Shown here: positions 29,355-38,578 of the stretch, in pieces
How positions within the stretch are numbered: the first letter of the stretch is position 1
How the letters are laid out: each line of letters opens with the position of its first letter
Assembly: GCA_016720775.1 (NCBI GenBank)
Contig: JADKJX010000004.1
Coordinates: forward strand, 1-64,000
Reading direction: 5' to 3'
Source: Chitinophagaceae bacterium
GTDB taxonomy: Bacteria > Bacteroidota > Bacteroidia > Chitinophagales > Chitinophagaceae
Length of the DNA stretch: 64,000 bases
The notes under the pieces: model-generated
The model's database searches: none
What the model was told of the DNA's origin: nothing
What the model saw: only the letters and a program-made list of their open reading frames with translations
Translations under genes and position numbers: made by a program

Positions 29355-29401
29355 TTCGACAAGCTCAGGCTGACAGTTTTTGTAATATTGAGTTTGTCGA
29401 A
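29355..29401. repeat. REP-like hairpin repeat
   Basis: TTCGACAAGCTCA (29355-29367) and TGAGTTTGTCGAA (29389-29401) form a 13-bp stem with one mismatch and a 21-nt loop. This TTCGACAAGCTCAG-type element is familiar from many Bacteroidota intergenic regions. It sits between ppk1 and the heptose adenylyltransferase gene; the remaining about 120 bp show nothing else. Confidence 0.6.
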
Positions 29402-29427
29402 ACATAGACAAAGACGATTCAAAAATA

Positions 29428-29922
29428 TTATTTCGTATCCTTCATCTTTTGAATGATGGCGGTGGTGGAAAATCCTTCCAGTATGGGAACGATCTTTACT
29501 TCGCCGCCATTGGCCATTACTTCTTTGGCCCCAACAATTTGTTCAATGGTATAATCGCCTCCTTTTACCAATACATCCGGCATAATGGCGGTTATAAGAT
29601 TTAACGGGGTGTCTTCTTCAAAAAGTATGATGCCGTCTGTCATTACCAAGGATGCCAGCAGCAATGCCCGAGAATTTTCATTATTCACCGGGCGGCTTGT
29701 GCCTTTTAACCGTTTCACCGATGCATCCGTATTTACCCCAACGATCAATATATGTCCAAACGAAGCGGCTTCACTCAGTGAAGCAATGTGGCCTTCGTGT
29801 AAAATATCAAACACGCCATTGGTGAACACAATTTTTTTATTGTGCAGCCGCCAGCGTTTTACCTGGTGCACGAGTTCATCAAGGGTGAATATCCTATTGG
29901 GTATGCTGCTTACTGATCTCAT
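29428..29922 (-). CDS. rfaE2: D-glycero-beta-D-manno-heptose 1-phosphate adenylyltransferase
   Basis: This 164-aa nucleotidyltransferase makes ADP-heptose for LPS core. It has TNGVFDILHEGHIASLSEA (HxGH motif), IVGVNTDASVKRLKG, PVNNENSRALLLASL and DVLVKGGDY, as in the HldE C-terminal domain. The kinase domain (RfaE1) is absent, so it is the stand-alone form usual in Bacteroidota. The start overlaps the end of the flippase-like gene by 29 nt, so the two are probably coupled. Confidence 0.92.
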   Translation of the reverse strand: MRSVSSIPNRIFTLDELVHQVKRWRLHNKKIVFTNGVFDILHEGHIASLSEAASFGHILIVGVNTDASVKRLKGTSRPVNNENSRALLLASLVMTDGIILFEEDTPLNLITAIMPDVLVKGGDYTIEQIVGAKEVMANGGEVKIVPILEGFSTTAIIQKMKDTK

Positions 29923-30919
29923 GTTTTGGTTTATTAATGTAGGGTAAAATTAGTAAACATAAAAAACCCACAACGAGTACGATTAAAAACTGGGCCGACC
30001 ATTGCAGCCAGCCGTTGGCTGTTCCGTAGGATTCGGAAACGTTGTACAGTTTCATGGCTTCCATTAAAAGAACCGGGTACAGGCCAATGCCGCCGGGCGT
30101 AAGGATCATGGCAATGGTGCCAAAGGCCAATACCGGGAATGCGGAAAGCACAGGCAGGCCGCTGGTTTGTGCAATGGCAAAAAAGCCAAGGTAAGTTCCT
30201 CCCAGGTAGCAGCCCCAGATAAAAATGCTGTGCAGGATAAAGCGTCCTTTATTCTTTACATTCTTCAGCGTTAATAATCCTTCAATGATGCCATTAATGA
30301 TGCTTCTTATTTTTTGTATCGGTTTGCTGTCGGGATACTTCCGCAATAAATATCTTAAGATGAGAAAGAAAGCCGACACAAGAAAGATGAGTACCGCAAG
30401 TTTAAATATGGTTGTACCCGTATTTTTGGAAAGGATATACAGTTTAAATTTCTCCATCGCATAGCCGCCTACCACATCGGCCTGGGTAAGCAGGGAAACG
30501 AGAATGATGATAAAGAAAGAAACCAGGTCCACCGCTCTTTCAACCAGGATGGTACCCACTAATTTATCGGCCGGTACTTTTTCGTATTTACTCAGGATGG
30601 TACATTTTAAAACTTCACCCAGCCGGGGAAATGCAAAATTGGCTAAGTAACCGATCATCACGGCGCAAAAGGTGTTGCTGGTTTTGGGGTGATAGCCCAT
30701 CGACTTCATCAGTATCTTCCAGCGGATGGCCCGGCTGAAATGACTTGCGATCAATATGAAGAATACGGGTATGAGCAGGTAATAATTGGCTGTTTTAAGT
30801 GCAGTCAAAAATTCTGCATAGGCCTCCTCAGAAAGTTTATGAATACTCCACCATACCAGGAAAATGCCTGCTCCCAGGAATAAGGCATACTGTAATATGG
30901 CGAATAATGTTTTACGCAT
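29894..30919 (-). CDS. Lysylphosphatidylglycerol synthase-type flippase-like membrane protein (UPF0104)
   Basis: A 341-aa polytopic membrane protein with about eight helices, for example LFAILQYALFLGAGIFLVWW at the start and FLIVLVVGFLCLLILPYI at the end. The family signature regions ALKTANYYLLIPVFFIL, HFSRAIRWKILMKSMG and RLGEVLKCTILSKYEKVP are present. Such proteins transport or flip lipids. Coupling to rfaE2 suggests a role in envelope-lipid or LPS export; this is inference. Confidence 0.82.
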   Translation of the reverse strand: MRKTLFAILQYALFLGAGIFLVWWSIHKLSEEAYAEFLTALKTANYYLLIPVFFILIASHFSRAIRWKILMKSMGYHPKTSNTFCAVMIGYLANFAFPRLGEVLKCTILSKYEKVPADKLVGTILVERAVDLVSFFIIILVSLLTQADVVGGYAMEKFKLYILSKNTGTTIFKLAVLIFLVSAFFLILRYLLRKYPDSKPIQKIRSIINGIIEGLLTLKNVKNKGRFILHSIFIWGCYLGGTYLGFFAIAQTSGLPVLSAFPVLAFGTIAMILTPGGIGLYPVLLMEAMKLYNVSESYGTANGWLQWSAQFLIVLVVGFLCLLILPYINKPKHEISKQHTQ

Positions 30920-31001
30920 AATTGCTTACAAATTACGAAGGAATGGCTTTGAAAAATTTATGAAGGTAAATTTAATAAAGGCTTATTAAACAGGCGCAAG
31001 A

Positions 31002-31844
31002 TCAAAGCAACATATTATCAATGAGCCTTACTTCGCCCAGGAAGGCGGCACATAATGCAACCAGTTTGTCTTTTCCGTTCCAGTTGTCTTTAAGTTCCAG
31101 GGTTCCGGCATCTGCGATCTCCACGTAATCGGTTCTAAAACCTGCATCGTTTAATTTTTTTACGGCGTCCTTCTTTAATGCAACCAGGTCGCCGGGTTTT
31201 ATAACCGCTTTGATATGGGAAAGTGTTTTAAATATTTCCACAGCTTTCGCCCGGCTTTCTTCATTCAGCCTCATGTTACGGCTGCTCATGGCAAGGCCGT
31301 CGGCTTCCCGAAGGGTGGGGCAGATGATGATCTTTGTTGACAGGCCTTTTAATTCTGTCATCTTTTTTATTACCATGCATTGCTGAAAATCTTTTTGTCC
31401 AAGGTATAAATGATTCGCTGGTATAATGGTCATTAACCGATGAACCACCTGGCATACACCCTGGAAATGTCCGGGCCGGTATTTGCCTTCCAGTACGGTT
31501 TCAAGATAGCCCAGTTTGTAAGGATCATAATTTATTAAGCCATCGGGGTAGATTTCTTTTACAGTTGGAAGGAACAATACATCGCAGCCGGCTTTTTCCA
31601 GCTGGTCAATATCTTTCTCAATGGTAGAGGGATAGTTTTGAAAATCTTTTGCGTCATTGAACTGGGTAGGGTTCACAAAAATGCTGCATATAACCAGCTC
31701 CCCGGAGTTTTTTGCCATTTCTATCAGTGAGATATGGCCCTGGTGTAAGGCACCCATGGTTGGTACAAAACCTGTTCTGCTGTATTTTTTTCCTGCCTGG
31801 TCAAGGAATTGCCCGATATCGGCGGCTTTCTTAAAAACGATCAT
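31002..31844 (-). CDS. panC: Pantothenate synthetase (pantoate-beta-alanine ligase)
   Basis: PanC joins pantoate and beta-alanine using ATP. The 280-aa protein shows PTMGALHQGHISLI (HxGH), FVNPTQFND, GKYRPGHFQGV, LYLGQKDFQQ and the KMSKS-equivalent LAMSSRNMRL. It is divergent from the GT5-domain gene (107-nt gap), a neighbourhood common in this phylum. Its partner panB is about 10 kb away. Confidence 0.95.
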   Translation of the reverse strand: MIVFKKAADIGQFLDQAGKKYSRTGFVPTMGALHQGHISLIEMAKNSGELVICSIFVNPTQFNDAKDFQNYPSTIEKDIDQLEKAGCDVLFLPTVKEIYPDGLINYDPYKLGYLETVLEGKYRPGHFQGVCQVVHRLMTIIPANHLYLGQKDFQQCMVIKKMTELKGLSTKIIICPTLREADGLAMSSRNMRLNEESRAKAVEIFKTLSHIKAVIKPGDLVALKKDAVKKLNDAGFRTDYVEIADAGTLELKDNWNGKDKLVALCAAFLGEVRLIDNMLL

Positions 31845-31902
31845 TGTGCGGTTAATTAGGCTTCAAATGCTTGTTCAATCTAAATTTCCCAAAAAAATAC
31901 AG

Positions 31903-31910
31903 TACTTTTG
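31903..31910 (+). promoter_or_regulatory. Candidate -7 element for the GT5-domain gene
   Basis: TACTTTTG fits TAnnTTTG and lies 40 nt before the ATG at 31951. A correctly spaced TTG is not present (nearest at 31871, spacer 29 nt), so the assignment is moderate. Confidence 0.45.
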
Positions 31911-31950
31911 CACTCCCTTTAAACTAAAAACTGCAACAAACTAAGCACAA

Positions 31951-32763
31951 ATGTCAACAAAGAAAAGAATTTTATTTATTGCCAATGAGATGTCGCCCTA
32001 CCTGGAGTTGACCGACTTTGCGGAAACGGTGAATAAACTGGCAATAAAAGCGAACGAAAGCGGCATGGAGGTTCGTTGTATAATGCCCCGGTTTGGTGTG
32101 ATCAATGAAAGAAGGCATCGCCTGCACGAAGTGGTTCGCCTATCGGGAATTAATGTTACGATCGATAATGACGACTATCCGCTGGTAATAAAAGTGGCTT
32201 CATTGCCCAATGCAAGGTTGCAGATATACTTTTTGGACAACGAGGATTTCTTTAAACGCAAATCCATCTTTCACGATGAAAAGGAAAACTGGTTTGATGA
32301 TAATGGGCTGCGGACGGTGTTGTTCTGCAAGGGAGCACTGGAAACCGTAAAGAAATTCGGATGGCCACCCGACATCATTCATTGCAGTGGCTGGATGACC
32401 GGCCTTATTCCGATGTTCATTAAGAATGCTTATAAGAAGGAACCTGTTTTCAGCAATAGTAAAATTGTTTATACCATCGGGCAGGCAACATTCAAAGAAA
32501 AACTCGGCAACGATTTTTTAAAGATAGCCACACTCAATGACCACATCACTAAAAAGGAGCTGGAGCCTTTTAAGGAATGCACGAACCTGGCAATGTTCCG
32601 GGGCGGTGCCACCTATGCAGATGCGATCACATTCGGTGCCGATAAGGTGGATAAAAAACTGGTTGACCAGTTCTCAAAAGTGAAAGGAAAGAAAGTGATC
32701 AAGTATGATGCAGAAAGTGATTTAACAGACTATTTGCAATTGTATTCCGACCTTGCCAGGTAG
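31951..32763 (+). CDS. Glycogen/starch synthase catalytic-domain protein (stand-alone GT5 N-terminal domain)
   Basis: This 270-aa protein carries only the N-terminal half of a GT5 glycogen synthase: ILFIANEMSPYLELTDFAE (KxGG region replaced by ELTDFAE), VRCIMPRFGVINERRHRLHE, DIIHCSGWMTGLIPMFIK. The donor-binding C-terminal half is missing without any frame break, which is the usual state of this Bacteroidota gene. Whether it is an active transferase is unclear since the ADP-glucose site is largely absent. It is followed after 30 nt by the DUF4270 lipoprotein gene and is divergent from panC. Confidence 0.85.
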   Translation: MSTKKRILFIANEMSPYLELTDFAETVNKLAIKANESGMEVRCIMPRFGVINERRHRLHEVVRLSGINVTIDNDDYPLVIKVASLPNARLQIYFLDNEDFFKRKSIFHDEKENWFDDNGLRTVLFCKGALETVKKFGWPPDIIHCSGWMTGLIPMFIKNAYKKEPVFSNSKIVYTIGQATFKEKLGNDFLKIATLNDHITKKELEPFKECTNLAMFRGGATYADAITFGADKVDKKLVDQFSKVKGKKVIKYDAESDLTDYLQLYSDLAR

Positions 32764-32793
32764 AAAAACTAACAAGATCTCATTAAAATAAGT

Positions 32794-34286
32794 ATGGTGC
32801 AAAAACGTATTCTATTCATTGCTTTTACAGCCGTTGCTCTTTTCTCATTTTTAAACTGGAACTGTACAAAACTTGATACAACCACGATCGGCAGCGACCT
32901 GTTGCCGGCGGTTGACAACGTACATACGTTTGCAGATACAATCTTTGTAAATGCCCAGCAACGTGATTTCAATGATACATCCATCATTCCGTATTTAGAC
33001 AACCAGGTTTTGGGTAATATCAACAATGATCCCCTGTTTGGAAAAACAACTGGCAACATGTTCCTGCAACTAAAACCCGGCAGCTTTCCTTTTGCATTCG
33101 GAAATAAGGACTCTTTAGTCGGGCTTGATTCAGTAGTGTTATGCCTCAGCTATAAATATTTCTGGGGTGACAGTGTTATGCCGCAAAAATTGCAGGTATT
33201 TGAAGTAGTGGATTCCCGTTTCCGTGATTCTGTAAATAAAAACTGGGATGTAAATACCCAGCCTAGTACAGCCGCTTCCATTTCTCCCGTAAAAAATGTT
33301 GACATAAGAAGACTGGGCGATTACATGAAATATGCCTGGCGCAATGATTCGGTAAATAACCAGATCCGGATAAAGCTTGATGCGGCCTATGCATCCAGGC
33401 TTTTTAACAGCGACAGTTCATCTACAGGCCCGGGCAACCATGCCTTTTATAATGATTCCATCTATCGCAATGCTTTTAATGGCATTGCCATTAAAGGGGT
33501 AGGAGCCGGCTCTGAAAACGCATTGCTTTATATCAATGTTTCCGATACCAATACAAACTTGAAGTTCATTACCGGATAAAAAATGCAGGAAATATAGATA
33601 CTACTTTTAAGTCTTTCAAATTCTCCACTGCATTTCCTTACCCATCTTCCAGTGCCAATTATGTGCAGCGTAACAGGGCGGGTAGTCCGGCGGGAGCTCC
33701 GCCATCAACAGAGATCTACCTGCAGGCACAACCGGGTACCTATGCAAGCCTGGTATTCCCGGGTCTCACCGGGTACAGCAACCGGATCGTCCACCGGGCT
33801 GAGTTGCTCATTGAACAGATACCTGAGAATCCTTATTACGATACTGCTTTTTCGGCGCCTAATTTCCTTTACATGGATCTTAAGGTACCCGGATCAGCTA
33901 CGCCGGCTTTATATAAACCAATTTACCTGGACCTGAATACAAATGCTGCTTATGATCCGGATTTCATAAAAGCGGGATATTCTTTTTACCCTACCGGGGG
34001 AGTTGACTTCGTTTATTTTGGTGGTTATTTAAGAAGAAAATCAGCGCCAGGTGGTGATGTAAACTATTATAACCTTAATATCACCCGGTATATTCAGCAA
34101 TTGGTTACCAACCAGGGCACCAATTATGAAATGAGGTTGATGGCACCGTTTAGTTTTCATTATCCGCAATATTCGCTGGAATATATTAACTACAACAACA
34201 GCCCCGCATACGGCCGTATAAAGCTGGGAAGTGGAACACACCCGCTTCACCCGATGCGTTTGCGGATCATTTATTCAAAACTTTAA
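32794..34286 (+). CDS. DUF4270 lipoprotein (frame broken near 33563)
   Basis: The N-terminus is a signal peptide ending in a lipobox-like LNWNC, followed by the DUF4270 signature KLDTTTIGSDLLP and VHTFADTIFV. After LYINVSDTNTNLKF the frame breaks; one missing T (TTC for TTTC) near 33563 explains it, and the second frame resumes HYRIKNAGNIDTT and continues through YLQAQPGTYASLVFPG to SGTHPLHPMRLRIIYSKL. Restored length is about 497 aa, as expected for DUF4270. These proteins are outer-membrane lipoproteins of unknown function. Confidence 0.85.
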
Positions 34287-34310
34287 GGAATACACAATAT
34301 GTGAATTAAT

Positions 34311-34345
34311 AAAGTCTGCAGAAAACTCTGCAGACTTTGTTCTTT
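34311..34345 (+). terminator. Terminator after the DUF4270 gene
   Basis: Perfect 11-bp stem AAAGTCTGCAG/CTGCAGACTTT (34311-34321, 34328-34338) with a 6-nt loop and a T-rich tail (TTTGTTCTTT). Its right arm overlaps the -33 element of the metK promoter. Confidence 0.85.
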
Positions 34346-34367
34346 AACCTGTACAACCTTATCTTTG
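34336..34367 (+). promoter_or_regulatory. Bacteroidota-type promoter of metK
   Basis: TTTG at 34336-34339, 20-nt spacer, TATCTTTG at 34360-34367; the metK ATG is at 34386. The -33 element lies inside the right arm of the preceding terminator. Confidence 0.75.
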
Positions 34368-34385
34368 CAATCTTAAAAAAATAAC

Positions 34386-35645
34386 ATGCCATATTTATTT
34401 ACATCAGAGTCTGTAAGCGAAGGACATCCCGATAAGGTTGCAGACCAGATCAGTGATGCATTGATTGATAACTTCCTGGCCTTTGACCCCAACAGTAAAG
34501 TTGCCTGCGAAACATTGGTAACTACGGGCCAGGTTATATTAGCCGGCGAAGTAAAAAGCAAGGCTTACCTGGATGTGCAGGAAATTGCCCGTAACGTTAT
34601 ACGCAAGATCGGATATACCGTAAGCGATTATATGTTTGAAGCAAATTCATGCGGTATCTTATCTGCTATTCATGAGCAGTCATCCGATATAAACCAGGGG
34701 GTTGACCGTAAGAAAAAAGAAGAACAAGGTGCCGGTGACCAGGGAATGATGTTTGGCTATGCTACGAACGAAACAGATAATTACATGCCGCTTGCATTAG
34801 ACCTGGCCCATTTCATTTTAATTGAAATGGCTGCTATCCGCAGGGAGAATAAACAAATAAAATACCTGCGCCCCGATGCAAAGAGCCAGGTTACCCTGGA
34901 ATATGATGATAATAACAGGCCGGTAAGGATCGATGCCATCGTTATCTCAACCCAGCATGATGATTTTGATGCAGATGAAAAAATGCTCGCTAAAATAAAA
35001 AAAGACATCATCAATATTGTGATACCAAGGGTAAAGGCCAAGTATCCCAAATACAATCATCTTTTCAACAACAAGATAAAATACCACATTAACCCAACCG
35101 GTAAGTTTGTTATCGGTGGTCCGCATGGCGATACCGGCTTAACCGGCCGTAAGATCATTGTGGATACGTACGGAGGTAAAGGTGCTCATGGTGGTGGTGC
35201 TTTCAGCGGAAAGGATCCCAGCAAGGTTGACCGCAGCGCTGCTTATGCAACACGCCATATTGCCAAGAACCTGGTGGCAGCCGGACTGTGTGATGAGGTT
35301 CTGGTACAGGTTTCTTATGCTATTGGTGTGGCACAGCCTACCAGTATCAACGTGGTTACTTATGGTACTTCCAAAGTAAAAATGTCTGATGGGGATATCG
35401 CTAAAAAAGTAATGGAAATGCCTTGCTTTGATATGCGTCCTTACTTTATTGAACAACGGTTAAAACTGCGTAACCCTATGTACAGCGAAACAGCTGCTTA
35501 CGGGCACATGGGACGTACCAATAAGATCGTTGAAAAAAACATTTACTTCACCCGATGGCAAAACCATTAAAAAGAAAGTGGAATTGTTTACCTGGGAAAA
35601 CTCGATGCGGTGAAGGATGTAAAGAAAGTATTTGGATTGAAATAG
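34386..35645 (+). CDS. metK: S-adenosylmethionine synthetase (two frame breaks near the 3-prime end)
   Basis: MetK forms SAM from methionine and ATP. The protein begins MPYLFTSESVSEGHPDKVADQ, then GEVKSKAY, GAGDQGMMFGYATNET, FVIGGPHGDTGLTGRKI and GGGAFSGKDPSKVDRSAAY, all family motifs. The frame breaks near 35551 (a C triplet short by one; restored reading FTSPDGKTIKKKVELF) and again near 35600 (AAAA for AAAAA; restored TWEKLDAVKDVKKVFGLK), ending at 35645. About 420 aa, normal for this phylum. It has its own promoter and terminator. Confidence 0.95.
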
Positions 35646-35682
35646 GCTTCCCCAAACTCTTCGGAAGGAGGGATTATATAAG

Positions 35683-35713
35683 ACCATAAGTTCTGAAGAG
35701 CTTATGGTTTTTT
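35683..35713 (+). terminator. Terminator of metK
   Basis: Stem ACCATAAG/CTTATGGT (35683-35690, 35701-35708) with a 10-nt loop and six T. It lies 37 nt past the restored metK stop. Confidence 0.8.
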
Positions 35714-35723
35714 AATTATGTCA

Positions 35724-35803
35724 ATTGGTAAAACCTATAAGGTTTTTCATAAAGTCTCTGGCAAGAAGAATTATCTTTGATAAACCTTATAGGTTTTACC
35801 AAT
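35724..35803 (+). repeat. 22-bp perfect inverted repeat reaching into the rlmB start codon
   Basis: The left arm (35724-35745) begins ATTGGTAAAACC and the right arm (35782-35803) ends GGTTTTACCAAT, exact complements over 22 bp with a 36-nt spacer. Each arm also contains AACCT-ATA-AGGTT, a small palindrome. The last two bases of the right arm are the AT of the rlmB ATG. In mRNA the hairpin would cover the ribosome entry region. Confidence 0.8.
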
Positions 35804-36566
35804 GAAAAATTTCCGACAGCAACATCACCGGCCTAAAAAAAGCGCACTCGTGGTAGGCCGCAAGGCAATCATTGAAGCCATGCAGACAGGCAAACACCTG
35901 GAGCGGATATACCTGCAAAGTACGGTGCATGGAGAGGTGATCGATGAAATAAAAAAACTTGCAGAACAGACGCAGACTCCCATCAACAAAGTGCCGGTTG
36001 AGAAACTGAACAATTTTAATGTAAGCAATCACGAAGGCTGTGTGGCACTGATAGCAAAAGTTCAGTACCAGGACCTGCAGGACGTGATATCCTTTGTGGT
36101 TGATAAAGGCGAAACACCTTTGCTGTTGATCCTTGACGGCATCACCGACATCCGCAACATCGGCGGCATTGCCCGGAGTGCTTTTTGTTTCGGCGTTCAT
36201 GCCATCATCATACCCGATAAAGGAGTGGGGGCACTGAATGAAGATGCAGTGCTTACTTCCGCCGGGGCATTGGAACAAATTGCCGTATGCCGGGTAAACA
36301 GTTTAATGAAGGCTGTTGATGACCTGCACATGAACGGCATAAAAGTTTTTGCCAGCGAGATGAAGGCGACAAAAAAAGTTTTTGAACTGGAAATGAAAGA
36401 ACCCTGCGCCATTGTAATGGGCGGAGAGGAGAAAGGAATTTACCCGGCGCTGCTGAAAATTTGTGACGAGCAGTTCCAGGTACCGATGACGGGTGATTTT
36501 GATTCGCTGAACGTATCCGTTGCCACCGGCATCATTTTATACGAAGCGGCCAAACAACGGATGTAA
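35802..36566 (+). CDS. rlmB: 23S rRNA (guanosine-2'-O-)-methyltransferase RlmB (SpoU/TrmH family)
   Basis: A 254-aa SPOUT methyltransferase that 2-prime-O-methylates a guanosine of 23S rRNA. It has the substrate-binding N-terminal domain (VVGRKAIIEAMQTGKHLERI) and the three SpoU motifs ILDGITDIRNIGGIARSA, IVMGGEEKGI and SLNVSVATGIILYEA. Related SpoU enzymes act on tRNA or other rRNA sites, so the exact target is by family. Its start codon is part of a 22-bp inverted repeat. It is convergent with the next gene and directly abuts it (no gap). Confidence 0.9.
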   Translation: MKNFRQQHHRPKKSALVVGRKAIIEAMQTGKHLERIYLQSTVHGEVIDEIKKLAEQTQTPINKVPVEKLNNFNVSNHEGCVALIAKVQYQDLQDVISFVVDKGETPLLLILDGITDIRNIGGIARSAFCFGVHAIIIPDKGVGALNEDAVLTSAGALEQIAVCRVNSLMKAVDDLHMNGIKVFASEMKATKKVFELEMKEPCAIVMGGEEKGIYPALLKICDEQFQVPMTGDFDSLNVSVATGIILYEAAKQRM

Positions 36567-37460
36567 TCACCGCTTACTGAAGCGAACCCGGTAGGCAAGT
36601 GCCAATTTAAAATATAAATTATCATTCACTTTCGCATCGTAGGTAGTGGTATTTTTTATCCCCGTTCTTAATTTCCTTAATACGGAATGACCGGCTTCCA
36701 GGTTCAGCACAAAATTTTTATTGAAGTAGGTATCAAGGTAAAGACCTAACTGGTTCTCATCAATGCGCCAGTAGCCGGTCATATTTCCATAAGAGTTGGT
36801 AATGGCCCTGAAATTTGCACCGTAATAGAAGTGTTCATTTATTTTATGTTCGTACGTAAGGTTACCGGGCAGCACACCAAACAGGTTATTCCGTTCATTT
36901 ATCTTCCAGTCGATGCCAGCCAACGGCATCACAAACACGCCGAATAATTCATTGTTTACGTAGATGCCCAGTTTCCAGCTGAGATTTTCGGTTCTCTTAT
37001 AACTTACAAGAATTGCCCCACCCACCTGCATGTTTGTTCTTTTGCTTATGCTGCTGTCATTCAACCGGGCTGTGGCATTTAATAAAATACTCCACTTGCT
37101 TTGCGGAAATGATTTTATAAAGGAGACCGGCAGCGCAATGCTGTAATGACCCTGCCTTGGGTTGTAAATTATCTGCGACCACCACTTTTCAAAATACGGA
37201 CTGAAGACGATCGCATCTTTTTTATTTTTAAAGGGCAGCGGCAGGTTTGTACCTATGCTGAAATACTGAAGCCGTACCGCATTCTTATTTGGATTCAGCA
37301 AGCCTGCGTTGGGGCTGTTAGTATATTTAAGTGTTACTACATCCAGGAAAGGCTGGGCCATCATTCTCTGCGGAAACAATAAAACAGTCACCAGTATAAT
37401 TACCAGGAACAATACCTTACCTGCAGTTCTCCTTATTACAGGTACAAACCAATTCTTCAT
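36567..37460 (-). CDS. Outer membrane beta-barrel protein, possibly DUF6268 type
   Basis: ATG 37460 gives MKNWFVPVIRRTAGKVLFLVII, a signal peptide with cleavage near RMMAQ; the longer reading begins with TTG. The mature 260-aa part is rich in alternating aromatic/hydrophobic beta strands (KWSILLNATARLN, WKLGIYVNNELFG, HFYYGANFRAI) and ends with an aromatic-rich strand (NLYFKLALAYRVRFSKR), as in outer-membrane barrels. The phrase LSWKLGIYVNNELFGVFVMP resembles DUF6268 proteins, without certainty. Probable role: envelope protein of unknown function, first of three minus-strand envelope genes. Confidence 0.6.
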   Translation of the reverse strand: MKNWFVPVIRRTAGKVLFLVIILVTVLLFPQRMMAQPFLDVVTLKYTNSPNAGLLNPNKNAVRLQYFSIGTNLPLPFKNKKDAIVFSPYFEKWWSQIIYNPRQGHYSIALPVSFIKSFPQSKWSILLNATARLNDSSISKRTNMQVGGAILVSYKRTENLSWKLGIYVNNELFGVFVMPLAGIDWKINERNNLFGVLPGNLTYEHKINEHFYYGANFRAITNSYGNMTGYWRIDENQLGLYLDTYFNKNFVLNLEAGHSVLRKLRTGIKNTTTYDAKVNDNLYFKLALAYRVRFSKR

Positions 37461-37491
37461 TGATCTTATTTTAAACTTCCGGGCCAAAAAA

Positions 37492-38001
37492 TTATTTTCC
37501 GATGGTGATACTCATGGTAAGGCCGGCAATATTCTTGTTTACATTGGCCGGAACCCCAAAACCGGTTGGCTGGTTTTTCATCGCAAGTTTTGCCTTGCTT
37601 TTATTTACGTGGGCCAGCACCATAAAGGGAATACTGGCTATTCCGGTAGCCGCACTTAATACAAATAGAGTAGTGATAGTTCTGTCCCTGCTGTCGGAAT
37701 AAGTACTATTATCATTGCTGGAAACAAGTAAAGCTGACACACCAAGGATCAGTCCGCCACCCAATAAGGAAAGTCCTGTGATCCGCAGGTTCCTGCTTCT
37801 GCGGTTATAAAAATTATAATCTTTATCGTAGCCATTGGATGCAGATGCTAACCTGTTTTCCAGCATTGTGTTATTCGGAACCTGCAGAAAAGATCCTGCA
37901 GCAGTGTAATTCCCGGTAGTTTTTGATGGCCCGGTTTGTTGAGCTTTTGTAGCCATGCTTATTGCAGATACACATGTGAGAACGATGATAAATTTTTTCA
38001 T
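37492..38001 (-). CDS. Small envelope protein, tandem paralogue 1 (glycine-rich double helix)
   Basis: A 169-aa protein with signal peptide (MKKFIIVLTCVSAISMATKA), an Asn/Tyr/Arg-rich soluble part, two hydrophobic glycine/serine-rich segments (GLSLLGGGLILGVSALLVSS and TLFVLSAATGIASIPFMVLAH), and a conserved tail with TGFGVPANVNKNIAGLTMS and IGK at the end. The next upstream gene encodes a protein with the same plan and tail. I know no named family. The helices look like a membrane hairpin; the tail may be the functional part. Confidence 0.6.
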   Translation of the reverse strand: MKKFIIVLTCVSAISMATKAQQTGPSKTTGNYTAAGSFLQVPNNTMLENRLASASNGYDKDYNFYNRRSRNLRITGLSLLGGGLILGVSALLVSSNDNSTYSDSRDRTITTLFVLSAATGIASIPFMVLAHVNKSKAKLAMKNQPTGFGVPANVNKNIAGLTMSITIGK

Positions 38002-38077
38002 GATCTTTAGTTTTAGTTTGAATATTTAATAGGTGATCTTTACTCAAGATAGTTTTAAAAACGGGCAGGAATTGTAT

Positions 38078-38578
38078 TTATTTGCCGATGGGTATGCTCA
38101 TGGTAATGCCCGTAATATTTTTATTCACTTTTGAAGGAACACCGAAACCGGTCTTGTTACTGCTTACGCTGAGCCTTGCCTTTCTTTTATTTACATTGGA
38201 GAGTATGAAGAACGGTGTGCTGCCGATCAGCAATGCCGATCCGATGATCGTAATGGTTGTGGCCCTGTCGGCCTTTGATGCATCTTCATCGCTTGGGAAT
38301 AACAGATCGCCCTTAGGAAAGGAAGCAAGGCCGATTGCCAATCCTACTGCGCCGGCTCCCACAAAACACCAGCCTGCTATTTTCTGGTTACGGCTCTTTT
38401 GTAAATAATTCACGGGTTCATCATTTACAGGAGCGTTGTTGTATTTGCCGTTCTCAAAAAGATTGACAGGGCTTATAAGATCTGTTTTAACAACCGGTTG
38501 TTTGTTTGCATTGATTTGTGCATTTACTCCCCATCCTGGTAACAGAATGATTAAGGCAACGGTGATGATCTTTTTCAT
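38078..38578 (-). CDS. Small envelope protein, tandem paralogue 2 (glycine-rich double helix)
   Basis: A 166-aa paralogue of the preceding gene: signal peptide (MKKIITVALIILLPGWGVNA), two glycine-rich helices (GWCFVGAGAVGLAIGLASF and ITIIGSALLIGSTPFFILS), and the tail KTGFGVPSKVNKNITGITMS plus IGK. The shared tail and helix order show tandem duplication; the soluble N-terminal halves have diverged. It is the first gene of this unit, divergent from the HTH regulator. Confidence 0.6.
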   Translation of the reverse strand: MKKIITVALIILLPGWGVNAQINANKQPVVKTDLISPVNLFENGKYNNAPVNDEPVNYLQKSRNQKIAGWCFVGAGAVGLAIGLASFPKGDLLFPSDEDASKADRATTITIIGSALLIGSTPFFILSNVNKRKARLSVSSNKTGFGVPSKVNKNITGITMSIPIGK

